From NCBI RefSeq assembly GCF_020829495.1, contig NZ_JAIVFQ010000004.1, positions 62,001 through 126,000 of the forward strand: DNA of 64,000 bases. Reading direction: 5' to 3'. The position numbers were made by a program, and so were the translations under genes. A model generated the notes under the pieces. That model searched no databases. It saw nothing but the letters and a program-made list of their open reading frames with translations, and was not told the DNA's origin. The stretch comes from Nostoc favosum CHAB5714. Its GTDB lineage: Bacteria; Cyanobacteriota; Cyanobacteriia; Cyanobacteriales; Nostocaceae. Below, piece by piece: positions 8,390-17,874 of this stretch. How positions within the stretch are numbered: position 1 is the first letter of the stretch; every line of letters begins with the position of its first letter.

Positions 8390-8817
8390 TAAACCTCAGG
8401 TGCTTTCTTTCTTATGAAACAATTGTTTACATTTACTTACAAATCACAAACAATTGATCTGAAAATGTGTCAATAGGTTTTTTTGAATACTAACAAAAAA
8501 ACGGCTGTCTATGGTGGCTAGTACCGCAAGGTGGAAGTCAAAAGGAGCCAGTGCGTTGCGCGGGTTAAGAGCGTTGTTCGCGCAGCGTCTCCCCTTCTCC
8601 CGAAGGGAGAGGCTAGCGCCAAGGGAGAAGCAACTGGCTCTCAAAATTCAAAAGTCACCCATGCTTTAATTTTGGGCTTTCTGGCTGTAATTAAATGGTA
8701 GGTTTATTTCCGCCGACCTGTGCTAGTTTGATAATTGACTGCTTAGATTTCGACATCCGCAATCAGCAGTTGCGGATGGCTATTGTTGTAGTGATAAATT
8801 AAACATTAGCTTTTCAG
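8390..8817. other. gene-free stretch with one repeat element
   Basis: No coding region is supported here. The only structure seen is the repeat element at 8545-8640. A hairpin-like CCGCAATCAGCAGTTGCGG lies near 8757-8776. The rest is AT-rich and probably includes the rsfS promoter. Confidence 0.6.
8545..8640. repeat. interspersed element with GAGCCAGT/ACTGGCTC ends
   Basis: Terminal inverted repeats GAGCCAGT (8545-8552) and ACTGGCTC (8633-8640) enclose a GC-rich core containing CTTCTCCCGAAGGGAGAGG, itself a hairpin. A shorter relative with GCCAGT/ACTGGC ends sits in the rpsS-rplV spacer. It is too short to encode anything and is best seen as a non-autonomous repeat. Confidence 0.7.
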
Positions 8818-9318
8818 CCAGAATTTCCGGTGAATGGTTTTATTCATGCAAAAGCAGAAGATTTACCAACAGATCCCAATGCGTCCATCTTCACATGGGC
8901 AGTGCTACTAGCTCTCAGAGATATCGGACGAAAAGGCAGGTTTGCAGGATTTACTGTGGGTCAACCTCCCAAAGTGACTCATAATACTTTCGGTGATGAC
9001 TTCAAAGATAAGGATACGTCTTTAGAGCTGATTCGTAAAGAAAATCTTAAGGATATCCAATTCATTGCTGGGCAGGATTTTCAGAGAATAAACGCTTGAT
9101 TGGCTCAAATTACTGAAACCCTTACGAATCAAAGACTTTACTCTAGTTTACAAATTAGCTCTTACATCTGGAAGCCTTTTATCACTATCAAGTCACGGAT
9201 AATCTGGCAATAACTCCAGGATTATTTGTGATTACGAGTCCAGAACATAATGATAGTAATGACAATAGTAATGACAGCATTTATGTTGGTACTGTTCGAG
9301 ACAACATTTACCTACTAA
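8818..9318 (+). pseudogene. C-terminal remnant of a cyanobacterial OprB-type porin
   Basis: Fragments in different frames match the end of an iron-uptake/OprB-like porin. The 8830-9040 part reads TWAVLLALRDIGRKG, FAGFTVGQPPKVT and DKDTSLEL. After about 130 bp of unrelated sequence with a stop (TGA 9097-9099), the porin resumes near 9170: LEAFYHYQVTDNLAITPG, then FVITSPEHND and IYVGTV. One further frameshift near 9297 restores ETTFTY and a stop at 9316-9318; a terminal aromatic residue is typical of outer-membrane barrels. Only the last 120 or so codons remain, so the gene is dead. The 60% or more that would encode the SLH and barrel start is absent. Confidence 0.8.
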
Positions 9319-9435
9319 GTACAGCCCAGCGTCAACAGGGTACGAAAATCACCCTGCAACAGCCAGAGCAACTGGAGCAGAACCGTTGGGATTTTGAGTT
9401 TAGCACTTTGTGTAATCTAACCTCACTGCTGTAGA

Positions 9436-10707
9436 TTAAACTTCTTGTTTGGTAACTCTTGTGGACTGAATTGCCCCACGATCTGCCGTCAATGAGTAAC
9501 ACAACGACTCATATTGATTTAAAGCTTGTTCAAAAGCATAGTGTTTAACCGCATATTTGCGACTTTTATAACCCAGAGTTTTGACTTTTTCGGGGTTTTG
9601 ATACAAATCTAAAATTGCCATTGCTAAAGCTTGAGGATCTTCTGGAGGAACGATAACTCCGCCGCCACTTTGCCTGATAGCTTTTGCTGCCGTACCGTTA
9701 TCGGGGACAGAAGCAACCAAAGCTCGTCCACTGGCAAGTAGCACTTGAATTTTTGATGGCATATTGAAGGATACAACATTTTTCTTTTGCACCACTAAAC
9801 CAACATCAGCAGCTGCTAACATTTGTGGCAAATATTTGCGGGGTTGAAATGGCAGTAGCAAAACATTATTTGCGCCGCAGTCTAAACATTCTTGTTGCAA
9901 TCGCTGTAAACCGTTTGCCTCTCCAACGATGACAAAAACAATATCTGGGATATGGCGCAACACAGAAGCAGCTTTGACAACGCTTTCTAAGCCTTGGGTT
10001 AGGGCAATGTTGCCAGAATAAAGTACTACAAATTTGCCATTCAGGTTATGTGCAGCCCGGAAAGGGTTATTTTCTTTAGGCAAAGGGCGGATAAAATTTA
10101 CATCAACCCAGTTGGGAATTTGCACAATTTTGTCAGCTTCTACGCCCTTAGATCGCAAATTATCCACAAATCCATCGGCGATGACGCTAATTTTACTGGC
10201 AGTGTGGTAAGCAAATTTTTCCAATATTGTAAATAACTTTATAAGCAATTTATTTTTCAGTAGACCGACGTGGACGGCTGCTTCTGGTAATATATCTTGT
10301 AAATTTAAGATCACAGGGCAAGCACGTAACCATCCTAAAAGAGCAACCGGTACACAGCTTGGCAAGGATGGCGATGTTGAGAGAATAACATCTGGACGCC
10401 AACCGACGAGGGCGGGCACAAAACTAGTGACAACGAAACTAGCATCTAGTAACACCCGATCTAATAGATTGGGTTGGGGACGAATCCAAACGTAACTGCG
10501 TTGAATTTGAACGCCATTTTTGTATTCGTTGAGATACCACTTGCCCCGATATTCCTGGTAAATTTGACGCTCAGGGTAGTTGGGCATAGCGGTGACTACG
10601 CGCACTTGATGCCCACGCTTCACTAGCCCCTCTGCTAATTCAGTCATCAGTGGGGCAATACCAATTGGCTCTGGATAGTAGTTATAGGAGTAAATTAAAA
10701 TTCGCAT
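9436..10707 (-). CDS. WcaI-type GT4 glycosyltransferase
   Basis: A 423-residue GT-B glycosyltransferase starting at ATG 10707 (MRILIYSYNYYPEPIG); the open frame extends 14 codons further but lacks the family start. The N-terminal domain has YYPEPIGIAPLMTELAEGL and NLQDILPEAAVHVG, hallmarks of the WcaI/colanic-acid type. The C-terminal GT1 domain carries YSGNIALTQGLESVV and the nucleotide-sugar region NMPSKIQVLLASGRALVASV. Such enzymes add sugars during exopolysaccharide synthesis. It is transcribed alone. A functional link with the STAS-sugar transferase at 1728 is plausible but not shown. Confidence 0.9.
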   Translation of the reverse strand: MRILIYSYNYYPEPIGIAPLMTELAEGLVKRGHQVRVVTAMPNYPERQIYQEYRGKWYLNEYKNGVQIQRSYVWIRPQPNLLDRVLLDASFVVTSFVPALVGWRPDVILSTSPSLPSCVPVALLGWLRACPVILNLQDILPEAAVHVGLLKNKLLIKLFTILEKFAYHTASKISVIADGFVDNLRSKGVEADKIVQIPNWVDVNFIRPLPKENNPFRAAHNLNGKFVVLYSGNIALTQGLESVVKAASVLRHIPDIVFVIVGEANGLQRLQQECLDCGANNVLLLPFQPRKYLPQMLAAADVGLVVQKKNVVSFNMPSKIQVLLASGRALVASVPDNGTAAKAIRQSGGGVIVPPEDPQALAMAILDLYQNPEKVKTLGYKSRKYAVKHYAFEQALNQYESLCYSLTADRGAIQSTRVTKQEV

Positions 10708-10992
10708 AAAAATTAGTCCGAAGTATCCCGGTTTTTTATTTAATGACAAATATTTGTCTTAAACATGATTAGGAGTTTTCAAACTCCTATATTTAATTGT
10801 GACTTCAGACTCTTTTTCTGTCAGGTATTTTCCTTAAAGATTGAGTAAACTTTGATGTTCAACACTTAGATAAAATGTGAGCTTTTTTACTATTTAAGCA
10901 ATCTTAAAATTGCTCCTTTTTGATTGGCACGTAAGTAGAAACCCTATATATACTGAGATTAATTAAGACTGTTTCGTGGCAGTAGTTATTGA

Positions 10993-12171
10993 ATGAGCGA
11001 TCGCCCTTGTATTTTCTCCTTTTTTGCTGGTTCAGGTTTCCTAGATTTAGGTTTTGAAACCAGCGGTTTTAAGGTTGTTTACGTCAATGAAATCTTTCCC
11101 CCATTCATGACTGCATACCGCTATTCACGACAGGTTCTCAATCTACCGTCACCAGAATACGGGTATCATGATGGAGAGGGAGGAGATGTAACCCAACTTC
11201 TCGAAGGTTTACAAACACAACATCTCCGGGAGTTAGTACAAGACTGCCGTAAATCTAATAATATTGTCGGCTTCATTGGCGGGCCTCCCTGCCCTGATTT
11301 TTCTATTGGCGGAAAAAATAGAGGAGGTTTAGGAGATAATGGCAAGCTTTCCGCTTCTTACGTTGAATTGATTTGCCGCAATCTTCCAGATTTCTTTTTA
11401 TTTGAGAACGTTAAGGGATTGTGGAGAACAAAAAAGCACCGTTTATTTTTTGAATCGCTCAAGCAAGAATTACTGGAAGCAGGCTATATCTTAACAGAGC
11501 GGTTAATTAATGCTATCGAATATGGTGTACCCCAGGATAGAGAAAGAATTATTCTCATTGGTTTACGAAATAGTTTTATCAAGGATATAGGAATAAAAGT
11601 CGGTAGTGAAAAGTTCCTACCTGAAAAGACTTTTCCTTGGAACAATCACATTTTATATCCTCAAACAAAGGTTTTTGCTTATCCTTGGCGTAAGTCCGAA
11701 CCATTCCAGGAAAATTCCATAATACCTTGTCCTGATGGCATACCTCAAGAATTAACAGTTGAATACTGGTTTATAAAAAATAATGTGCTGAAGCATCCCA
11801 ATGCTGAAAACTGTTTTCAACCAAGGGCAGGGATTACAAAATTTGCTGCTATTGATGAAGGAGATGATTCTAAAAAGTCTTTTAAGCGTCTGCATAGATG
11901 GCGTTACTCTCCGACAGCTTGCTATGGAAATAATGAAGTACATTTGCATCCCTATAAAATCCGGCGAATATCTGTGGCGGAAGCTTTAGCCATACAATCT
12001 CTGCCTGCAACTTTTGTGCTTCCAGAGAATATGTCGCTCACGAATATGTTTAAAACTCTTGGTAATGGCGTACCATATTTGGCATCGAAGGCGTTAGCTA
12101 AAACTATTTTTGACTTCTTAGGAACTGGTGTGAAAAATGCTGTTGATATTTCTAAGCTTACGATTGCCTAA
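10993..12171 (+). CDS. C5 cytosine DNA methyltransferase, no adjacent endonuclease
   Basis: A complete 392-residue 5-methylcytosine methyltransferase. Motif I is FSFFAGSGFLDLGF (8-21), motif IV GGPPCPDFS with catalytic C100, motif VI ENV (138-140), motif VIII QDRERIILIG (181-190) and motif X GNGVPYLASKAL from 357. The variable region about 200-330 would set the target, which cannot be read from sequence. No restriction gene flanks it, so it looks solitary, but its 5' end is nearly identical to the dead copy at 2920-3054 beside a nuclease-like gene. It may therefore protect DNA against that nuclease. A HIP1-like GCGATCGC spans codons 2-5. AT-rich flanks suggest acquisition. Confidence 0.93.
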   Translation: MSDRPCIFSFFAGSGFLDLGFETSGFKVVYVNEIFPPFMTAYRYSRQVLNLPSPEYGYHDGEGGDVTQLLEGLQTQHLRELVQDCRKSNNIVGFIGGPPCPDFSIGGKNRGGLGDNGKLSASYVELICRNLPDFFLFENVKGLWRTKKHRLFFESLKQELLEAGYILTERLINAIEYGVPQDRERIILIGLRNSFIKDIGIKVGSEKFLPEKTFPWNNHILYPQTKVFAYPWRKSEPFQENSIIPCPDGIPQELTVEYWFIKNNVLKHPNAENCFQPRAGITKFAAIDEGDDSKKSFKRLHRWRYSPTACYGNNEVHLHPYKIRRISVAEALAIQSLPATFVLPENMSLTNMFKTLGNGVPYLASKALAKTIFDFLGTGVKNAVDISKLTIA

Positions 12172-12345
12172 TGTCAACTTAAACACTTACAATAATTCCG
12201 CAATATCTACAAAGCCGACATCTAAGAGAAGTCAGCAACTTCTTTTCAGAATAAACTCGTAATAAATATGGTTTAATATATATATAAGAAATGTTTTAAT
12301 TTTTTATAAAGTTTAATAATCAATCACTCACTGGCAGAAGACACG

Positions 12346-13026
12346 ATGGCAGCAGACTATCCAAACATTGATATTGCGCCATTTATCGATCACGCCCTCT
12401 TAACGCCAACTGCTACTCCAGAGCAGGTTGAGCAGTGGTGTGAAGAAGCATACAGATTCAATTTTGCGGCGGTTTGCTTGTACCCCGCTTATGTCAAGCA
12501 AGCAGTCGAACTCCTGCACGGTAAGAACCCGAAAGTCTGTACAGTGATTGGCTTTCCTGCTGGTGCGACGACTTCAGCAGTGAAACTGTATGAGGCTCAA
12601 GAAGCGGCGGATAATGGGGCCACTGAGTTGGATGTGGTAATGAACTTGGGCTGGTTGAAAGCTGGTAAAACTGAAGAAGTCCACCGGGAGATTGCCGAAA
12701 TTTGTGAAGAGACTGGGCAAACTATCAAGGTAATTTTGGAAACCAACCTGTTGACAGATGCAGAAAAAAAAATAGCTGCTGAAATAGCTATGGAAGCGGG
12801 AGCGGCATTCTTAAAAACTAGTACAGGTTGGAATGGTGGTGCAACAGTGGCAGATGTACGACTTTTGCAGGAATTTGCAAAAGAAAAAGTAGGAATTAAA
12901 GCCTCAGGTGGTATCCGCACTATCAATCAAGCTTTAGACTTAATCGTAGCGGGTGCTACTAGATTAGGCACATCTCGCGGTATCGATTTGATCCGCCAGC
13001 GCGATAACCTGGGAAAGGGTGAATAG
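12346..13026 (+). CDS. deoC: deoxyribose-phosphate aldolase
   Basis: DeoC cleaves 2-deoxyribose 5-phosphate to glyceraldehyde 3-phosphate and acetaldehyde in deoxynucleoside salvage. The 226-residue protein has the family features in order: [14 protein letters not shown] (15-28), [39 protein letters not shown], the Schiff-base segment FLKTSTGW near residue 150, and [16 protein letters not shown]. Length is normal. The start at ATG 12346 is supported by family alignment. It lies 117 bp upstream of recO on the same strand, separated by short repeats; readthrough is possible. Confidence 0.96.
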   Translation: MAADYPNIDIAPFIDHALLTPTATPEQVEQWCEEAYRFNFAAVCLYPAYVKQAVELLHGKNPKVCTVIGFPAGATTSAVKLYEAQEAADNGATELDVVMNLGWLKAGKTEEVHREIAEICEETGQTIKVILETNLLTDAEKKIAAEIAMEAGAAFLKTSTGWNGGATVADVRLLQEFAKEKVGIKASGGIRTINQALDLIVAGATRLGTSRGIDLIRQRDNLGKGE

Positions 13027-13143
13027 TCATTTGTCCTTTGTCCTTTGTCATTTGTCATTTGTCCGAAGCTAATGACCATTGTACAGACGCGATTAATCGC
13101 GTCTCTACTGACCAATAACCAATGACTAATGACTAAATAACTA
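13023..13143. repeat. TTTGTCCTTTGTCATTTGTC heptamers and palindrome, deoC-recO spacer
   Basis: The spacer holds four head-to-tail heptamer-like units of the TTTGTCC/ATTTGTC type, then a copy of the 20-bp palindrome (13085-13104), then inverse units (CCAATGACTAATGAC). The whole block is symmetrical, with GTC-type repeats on the left and GAC-type on the right, so the transcript could fold back. This fits the short tandemly repeated repetitive (STRR) class known in filamentous cyanobacteria. Confidence 0.8.
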
Positions 13144-14181
13144 ATGAGTAGAACCTACAAAGCAACGGGAATTAATCTTAAAACCCAAGTGCTGGGAGAA
13201 TCGGATAAAATAGTGACGATTTTGACACCAGAATTCGGTCTGATTCGAGCAGTGGCTCCAGGGGCACGCAAGCACAACTCCAGCCTGGGCGGCAGGAGTG
13301 GTATGTTTGTTGTGAATGAACTATTGATTGCGAAAGGGCGATCGCTTGATAAAATTACCCAAGCACAGACGTTAAAAACTTATCCTGGTTTAGCTAAAGA
13401 TTTGGGAAAATTGGCTGCCAGTCAGTATTTAGCAGAAATAGTCTTGTGTCAAGCTTTGAGCGAACAACCCCAAGAAGAACTTTATGAGTTGTTCAATGAA
13501 CATCTCCATCGGTTGGAGGCGTTATCTAGTGCAAATCCATCTGGGGTTTTGGCTCATCTGGCTCATGGGGTGTTTCACCTTTTAGCGTTAGCAGGAGTAA
13601 CGCCACAAGTGCAAGTCTGCTGCTTATCTGGGGGTTCGCTAAAGCCAAACTTTACAGACCCAAACTGGCAGGTAGGATTTAGCATCCCTGCGGGTGGAAC
13701 GGTTTGCTTAGAAGCTTGGGAACGTTTGCGAAGAGAGGGAGAGAGGGAGATGAGGGAGATGAGGGAGATGAGGGAGATGAGGGAGATGAGGGAGATGAGG
13801 ACAGACCAATACCCAATACCCAATACAACTCTTGGAGAGGCTACGCCAACGACTTCTCTACGAGACGCTACGCGAACGCTCAGTACAAGTGCCCCATTCC
13901 CAATGCCCAATGCCCCATGCCCCATGCCCCATGCCCAAACAGTTGTTGTGCATCGGCAAGAAATACCTGTGATTTCTTGTCGTCTGGATGCTATGGAACT
14001 CGCTTTGCTTCAACATCTGTCACAACCAGAGATAATGCAAATTGCTGGTGCTAGAGATTATGACTGGTTATCTGTTGAGCAGATTTTGCGCCAGTATGCT
14101 CAGTATCAATTAGGTCGCCCTATTCGCTCTGCTACCTTGATCGACTCTTATTTTGCTGCCAACCATGATGCAACCGTCTGA
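13144..14181 (+). CDS. recO: DNA repair protein RecO with in-frame repeat insertion
   Basis: RecO loads RecA with RecR during recombinational repair. The N-terminal OB domain is clear ([37 protein letters not shown]), followed by the helical domain and a cysteine-bearing [16 protein letters not shown] where a zinc site usually begins. Residues about 198-267 do not belong to the family: six copies of REM-type triplets (from a 9-bp GAGATGAGG repeat), then sequence encoding [20 protein letters not shown] and [13 protein letters not shown]. Those bases match intergenic repeats elsewhere in the window. After the insertion the RecO C-terminus resumes. The frame is intact at 345 residues, about 70 above normal, so the protein is probably functional. 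It overlaps the MFS gene by 17 bp. Confidence 0.9.
   Translation: MSRTYKATGINLKTQVLGESDKIVTILTPEFGLIRAVAPGARKHNSSLGGRSGMFVVNELLIAKGRSLDKITQAQTLKTYPGLAKDLGKLAASQYLAEIVLCQALSEQPQEELYELFNEHLHRLEALSSANPSGVLAHLAHGVFHLLALAGVTPQVQVCCLSGGSLKPNFTDPNWQVGFSIPAGGTVCLEAWERLRREGEREMREMREMREMREMREMRTDQYPIPNTTLGEATPTTSLRDATRTLSTSAPFPMPNAPCPMPHAQTVVVHRQEIPVISCRLDAMELALLQHLSQPEIMQIAGARDYDWLSVEQILRQYAQYQLGRPIRSATLIDSYFAANHDATV
13735..13945 (+). repeat. intergenic-type repeat cluster inside recO
   Basis: Three repeat kinds lie end to end within the coding frame: six or so units of GAGATGAGG (13746-13800), a GGAGAGGCTACGCCAACGAC / CGAGACGCTACGCGAACGCT palindromic element (13832-13880), and head-to-tail CCCCATGCCC/CCCAATGCCC heptamer-like units (13893-13938). 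Near-identical CCCAATG units occur in true spacers at 33824-33862 and 46185-46215. Confidence 0.85.
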
Positions 14182-15808
14182 TTTGGATAAAAAAATCCTG
14201 CCTTTGTCACCAAGCCTCGTCAAAAAACAGAATAGGGCATTAGATCCTACAGTCAGGAATCACTTGAGTGCTGTTTCAAAGTGTACACCTAGTCAAATAA
14301 ATGGACAAGAAATGTCCCCAAAAGACGTTTCTAAAAACGATCAAAATTGGACAGCCCAGATCCCCAAAACTGATGTTCCAAGTAAATCAGAAACAGAATC
14401 TGAGGACAAATTAACCACTCATGAGGTAGATAACAACGGGAAGAGTTTGCCAGTAGCCACTACCCCAGAAAAAGAACCACCAACATTAGATGGATCTGGT
14501 TCTGGTGGAGAAGCTGTTTCAGGAAATGTCAAACAACAGGGGTTTTTGCCTGTATTAAAAAACCCTAATTTCCTGGCTCTTTGGGGGGGTCAAGTTTTCT
14601 CCCAACTAGCAGATAAAGTTTATTTGGTGCTGATGATTGCTTTGATTAATACTCAGTTTCAAGCTAGTAATCAGAGTATTAGTGGTTGGGTGTCAGTTTT
14701 GATGATGGCTTTTACGATTCCAGCCGTATTGTTTGGTTCCGTTGCTGGCGTGTTTGTCGATCGCTGGTCGAAAAAGGCTGTGCTGGTGGCAACGAATATT
14801 TGGCGCGGCATCCTGGTTTTGTCAATTCCCTTTCTGCTGTGGTTGACTCATGGCTGGAAACCCATAGGAGTTTTGCCAGTGGGTTTTTTGATCATTCTGG
14901 GTGTGACTTTTTTAGTTTCCACGCTGACGCAGTTTTTTGCACCAGCAGAACAGGCGGCAATTCCCTTAATGGTAGAAGAACAGGATTTACTTTCGGCAAA
15001 TTCGCTTTATACGACAACGATGATGGCATCGGTGATTGTTGGGTTTGCTGTCGGGGAACCATTGTTAGCGATCGCAGATGGACTTTGGCTGCAAATTGGT
15101 GGTAGTGGTAGTTTGGGCAAAGAATTTTTAGTAGGTGGTAGTTATGCGATCGCTGGACTAATTTTATTCCTCTTGGCAACTAACGAAAAACACCACCACC
15201 CCGATACAGAATTCCCTCACGTATTCTCTGATTTGCGAGATGGTTTTGCCTACCTCAAAGCAAATCATCGCGTCCGCAATGCTTTGCTTCAGCTGATTAT
15301 CTTGTTTTCTGTTTTTGCAGCATTAACTGTTCTAGCCGTTCGGATGGCGGAAATCATTCCCAACATGAAAGCCTCCCAGTTCGGCTTTTTACTAGCAGCG
15401 GGCGGTGTTGGCATCGCTGCGGGAGCAACACTTCTCGGTCAATTTGGTCAACGCTTCTCCTATACCCAGCTAAGTCTGTGTGGTTGTATGGGCATGGCAG
15501 CATCCCTGATTGGTCTATCAATATTTACAACCCAACTGTGGCTAGTCCTGTTACTGGTGGCGCTATTAGGTATCTTTGGGGCACTAGTGGGAATTCCTAT
15601 GCAAACAGCGATCCAAACAGAAACACCTCCAGAAATGCGTGGTAAAGTTTTTGGTTTACAAAACAATGTAATTAATATTGCTCTCTCCTTACCTTTGGCA
15701 TTAGCAGGTGTAGCAGAAACCTTTGTGGGATTACAGGCAGTTTTTTTGGGATTAGCTGCGATCGTCTTTTCAGGAGGCATATTAACCTGGTATAACTCAC
15801 ACAAGTAG
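14165..15808 (+). CDS. MFS transporter with long disordered N-terminus
   Basis: A Major Facilitator Superfamily permease of about 547 residues. I place the start at ATG 14165 (or 14168); the TTG at 14153 is less likely. The first 125 residues are polar, rich in Ser, Lys and Glu and probably disordered. The membrane part follows: [30 protein letters not shown], then the loop 2-3 motif [10 protein letters not shown], and about ten more hydrophobic segments to the end. The signature fits the family of MFS proteins related to enterobactin or drug exporters. The substrate cannot be told. It overlaps recO by 17 bp, so the pair is likely co-transcribed. Confidence 0.85.
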   Translation: MMQPSDLDKKILPLSPSLVKKQNRALDPTVRNHLSAVSKCTPSQINGQEMSPKDVSKNDQNWTAQIPKTDVPSKSETESEDKLTTHEVDNNGKSLPVATTPEKEPPTLDGSGSGGEAVSGNVKQQGFLPVLKNPNFLALWGGQVFSQLADKVYLVLMIALINTQFQASNQSISGWVSVLMMAFTIPAVLFGSVAGVFVDRWSKKAVLVATNIWRGILVLSIPFLLWLTHGWKPIGVLPVGFLIILGVTFLVSTLTQFFAPAEQAAIPLMVEEQDLLSANSLYTTTMMASVIVGFAVGEPLLAIADGLWLQIGGSGSLGKEFLVGGSYAIAGLILFLLATNEKHHHPDTEFPHVFSDLRDGFAYLKANHRVRNALLQLIILFSVFAALTVLAVRMAEIIPNMKASQFGFLLAAGGVGIAAGATLLGQFGQRFSYTQLSLCGCMGMAASLIGLSIFTTQLWLVLLLVALLGIFGALVGIPMQTAIQTETPPEMRGKVFGLQNNVINIALSLPLALAGVAETFVGLQAVFLGLAAIVFSGGILTWYNSHK

Positions 15809-16162
15809 TTATCAGCTAACAGCAGTTATTATTCATTAGTTTGAAGTAATTAGTAATTTCCTTAAAGCTTTTGTGTTCATGGTAAACTGTGGTCAGTGAA
15901 AATTTATCTCATACTTGCGGGATATCAATCTGACATTAGTCAGAATAAGTTGTTTAAATATCAGAAATTAACAACTTATAAGTAGAATAAATAAAGCCAT
16001 AAATCCACTGGTTTAATCAGCTTCAAATAGGCTTTTTAAACTAGATTCTCTTGGAAATCTGTAATAACTAAAAAAACCAGCAAGTATAGCTAGATAAAAT
16101 AAAAATCACCAAGGACACACAAGTAATAGATAAAACCCGCTTTTCTTACAGCTAAATAAAGA
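15809..16162. other. gene-free AT-rich stretch
   Basis: About 350 bp between the MFS gene and a glycosyltransferase. I see no coding frame, known RNA or repeat. It presumably holds the glycosyltransferase promoter. Confidence 0.5.
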
Positions 16163-17311
16163 ATGCGTATAGCCTGGATTGGAAAAAAATCACCCTTTTG
16201 CGGCAATGTCACCTACAGTCGAGAAATTACAAATGCCTTGTTAGACAGGGGACATCAAGTTAGCTTTCTTCACTTCGCCCAAGAAGAATCTGAACCTGAC
16301 AATTGGCCAAATCTTCGAGAGGTTTCCCTCCCTTTTATTTATAAGTCCCAGGTTTACACAATCCCCACTTTTAAAGCGACCAAACTTTTAACGGAGTCGC
16401 TGCGGGAAATCAAGCCAGATATAGTCCATGCTTCCTTGACGCTATCTCCTCTAGACTTTTTTCTACCGGAAATTTGTGAGGAACTGAGGTTGCCCTTAAT
16501 TGCCACTTTTCACACACCATTTGCTGGTAAGGGGGCAAAGCTGATATCGGGAACACAGCTTTTGGCTTATCAGCTCTACGCACCTTTTTTAGTTAACTAC
16601 GATCGCGTGATTGTATTTTCCCAAATTCAGCGAGAATTATTAGCAGGGATGGGCGTGAGGGAAGAGAATATTGCTGTAATTCCCAACGGTGTTGATACCG
16701 TTAAGTATTCTCCAGGATTTTCTCAAGTCAAAACAGAATTTAAAGCCGAACGTTTGTTTGTCTATCAGGGTCGAATAGCACCAGAGAAAAATGTCGAAGC
16801 CCTCCTCCGGGCTTGGAAGCAGTCTGCAATGGGGCCAGGTACTAAGTTGCTAATTGTTGGCGATGGGCCTTTAAAGTCTTCTTTAGAACAGTTTTATGGT
16901 TCAGAATACGGCATTATCTGGTTGGGATTTGTCGCTGATGAAGACCGACGCATTGAGATTTTACGGGGCGCTGATGTATTTATTTTGCCTTCATTGGTAG
17001 AGGGTTTGTCCCTGTCTCTGTTAGAAGGAATGTCATGTGGGTTGGCTTGTTTAGCAACAGACGTGGGTGCAGATGGAGAAGTCTTGGAAAAGGGCGCAGG
17101 TATAGTTATTAGTACTAAAACAGCGCGATCGCAATTAAGAACCCTCTTGCCAGTGTTGCAAGACCATCCAGAGTTAACAACTTTACTAGGGCAAAAAGCA
17201 AGACAGCGTGTATTAGACCGCTATACCCTTAGTAAAAATATTACTCTGCTCGAAGAACTTTATAAAGAAGTTTTAGCACAGCGACCTCTACCGCTAAGTC
17301 GTAGAGCGTAG
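16163..17311 (+). CDS. GT4 glycosyltransferase, possibly digalactosyldiacylglycerol synthase-like
   Basis: A 382-residue GT-B glycosyltransferase. The N-terminal domain has SPFCGNVTYSREITNALLDRG, DIVHASLTLSPLDF and TFHTPFAGKG; the C-terminal domain has YQGRIAPEKNVEALLRAW, the phosphate-binding VGDGPLKSSL, and EGLSLSLLEGMSCGLACLAT with the donor-binding EX7E-like pattern. My recollection is that the cyanobacterial digalactosyldiacylglycerol synthase (DgdA, Synechocystis slr1508 type) begins in a very similar way, so a role in thylakoid galactolipid synthesis is plausible. A sequence comparison would decide this. It appears to be monocistronic. Confidence 0.82.
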   Translation: MRIAWIGKKSPFCGNVTYSREITNALLDRGHQVSFLHFAQEESEPDNWPNLREVSLPFIYKSQVYTIPTFKATKLLTESLREIKPDIVHASLTLSPLDFFLPEICEELRLPLIATFHTPFAGKGAKLISGTQLLAYQLYAPFLVNYDRVIVFSQIQRELLAGMGVREENIAVIPNGVDTVKYSPGFSQVKTEFKAERLFVYQGRIAPEKNVEALLRAWKQSAMGPGTKLLIVGDGPLKSSLEQFYGSEYGIIWLGFVADEDRRIEILRGADVFILPSLVEGLSLSLLEGMSCGLACLATDVGADGEVLEKGAGIVISTKTARSQLRTLLPVLQDHPELTTLLGQKARQRVLDRYTLSKNITLLEELYKEVLAQRPLPLSRRA

Positions 17312-17670
17312 GGAACGCCAGTTGTTACAACAGATAGCGCAGCGTTAACGAGTCAAACACTACGCACAGTCGCTAAGGCTTCTCTATGAGATGCTGGGCA
17401 AATGCTATCGAGCGTCGGGAACCTCCCTTCGGGTGACGCTCCTACGTCGCTACCGCTACGCTAACACCAGTCGCCTACGGCGGGAAACCCGCCTACAGCG
17501 CTGGATTCACCGCAACGCACTTGCTCCCCTACGTATATTTATTTCAAAAGTCAAATACTAGTCCTATATAAAGCATCAGTTTGTAACTGACTATCACGCT
17601 ATATTTCCAAATCTTGATCAAGTTCATGACGTACAGTGGCTTGGACATACTCACCTGTTAGACTAGGTAT
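17312..17670. repeat. cluster of GC-rich palindromic repeats
   Basis: No gene is supported. The left 210 bp is a patchwork of short GC-rich palindromic pieces (for example GGCGGGAAACCCGCC near 17479 and GGGAACCTCCCTTCGGGTGAC near 17417) of the kind found in other spacers here. The rest is AT-rich without visible structure. Confidence 0.6.
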
Positions 17671-17775
17671 TATAGCGGTTCCCACTCAGGTGCGGTACAA
17701 AATTAATCGCAAGGTGTAGGGGCACGGCATGCCGTGCCCCTACGGGTGTACCTCACGTAAACGAGAACCGCTATA
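17671..17775. mobile_element. MITE-like element with TATAGCGGTT ends
   Basis: A 105-bp element with terminal inverted repeats TATAGCGGTTC and GAACCGCTATA. Its centre is a perfect palindrome, GGGGCACGGCATGCCGTGCC (plus two more paired bases, 17719-17740). It encodes nothing. Size, terminal repeats and internal hairpin suggest a non-autonomous transposable element. The outer TA at each end may be part of the target site. Confidence 0.75.
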
Positions 17776-17874
17776 TTATAAAGTCATAAAATGTAAATAA
17801 TTATCAGCAAAAATTAATATATTAGTTAATATTAAATAATAAATAACAGTAAATTAAACCTACAAAATCAACAA

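Noticed and set aside
8444..8644. 66-residue minus-strand open frame
   Set aside because: It lies across the palindromic repeat element and has no protein-like features.
13575..13925. Opposite-strand ISL-repeat protein and a GDE-repeat protein within recO
   Set aside because: Both are shadows of the 9-bp repeat in other frames; RecO is the recognised frame.
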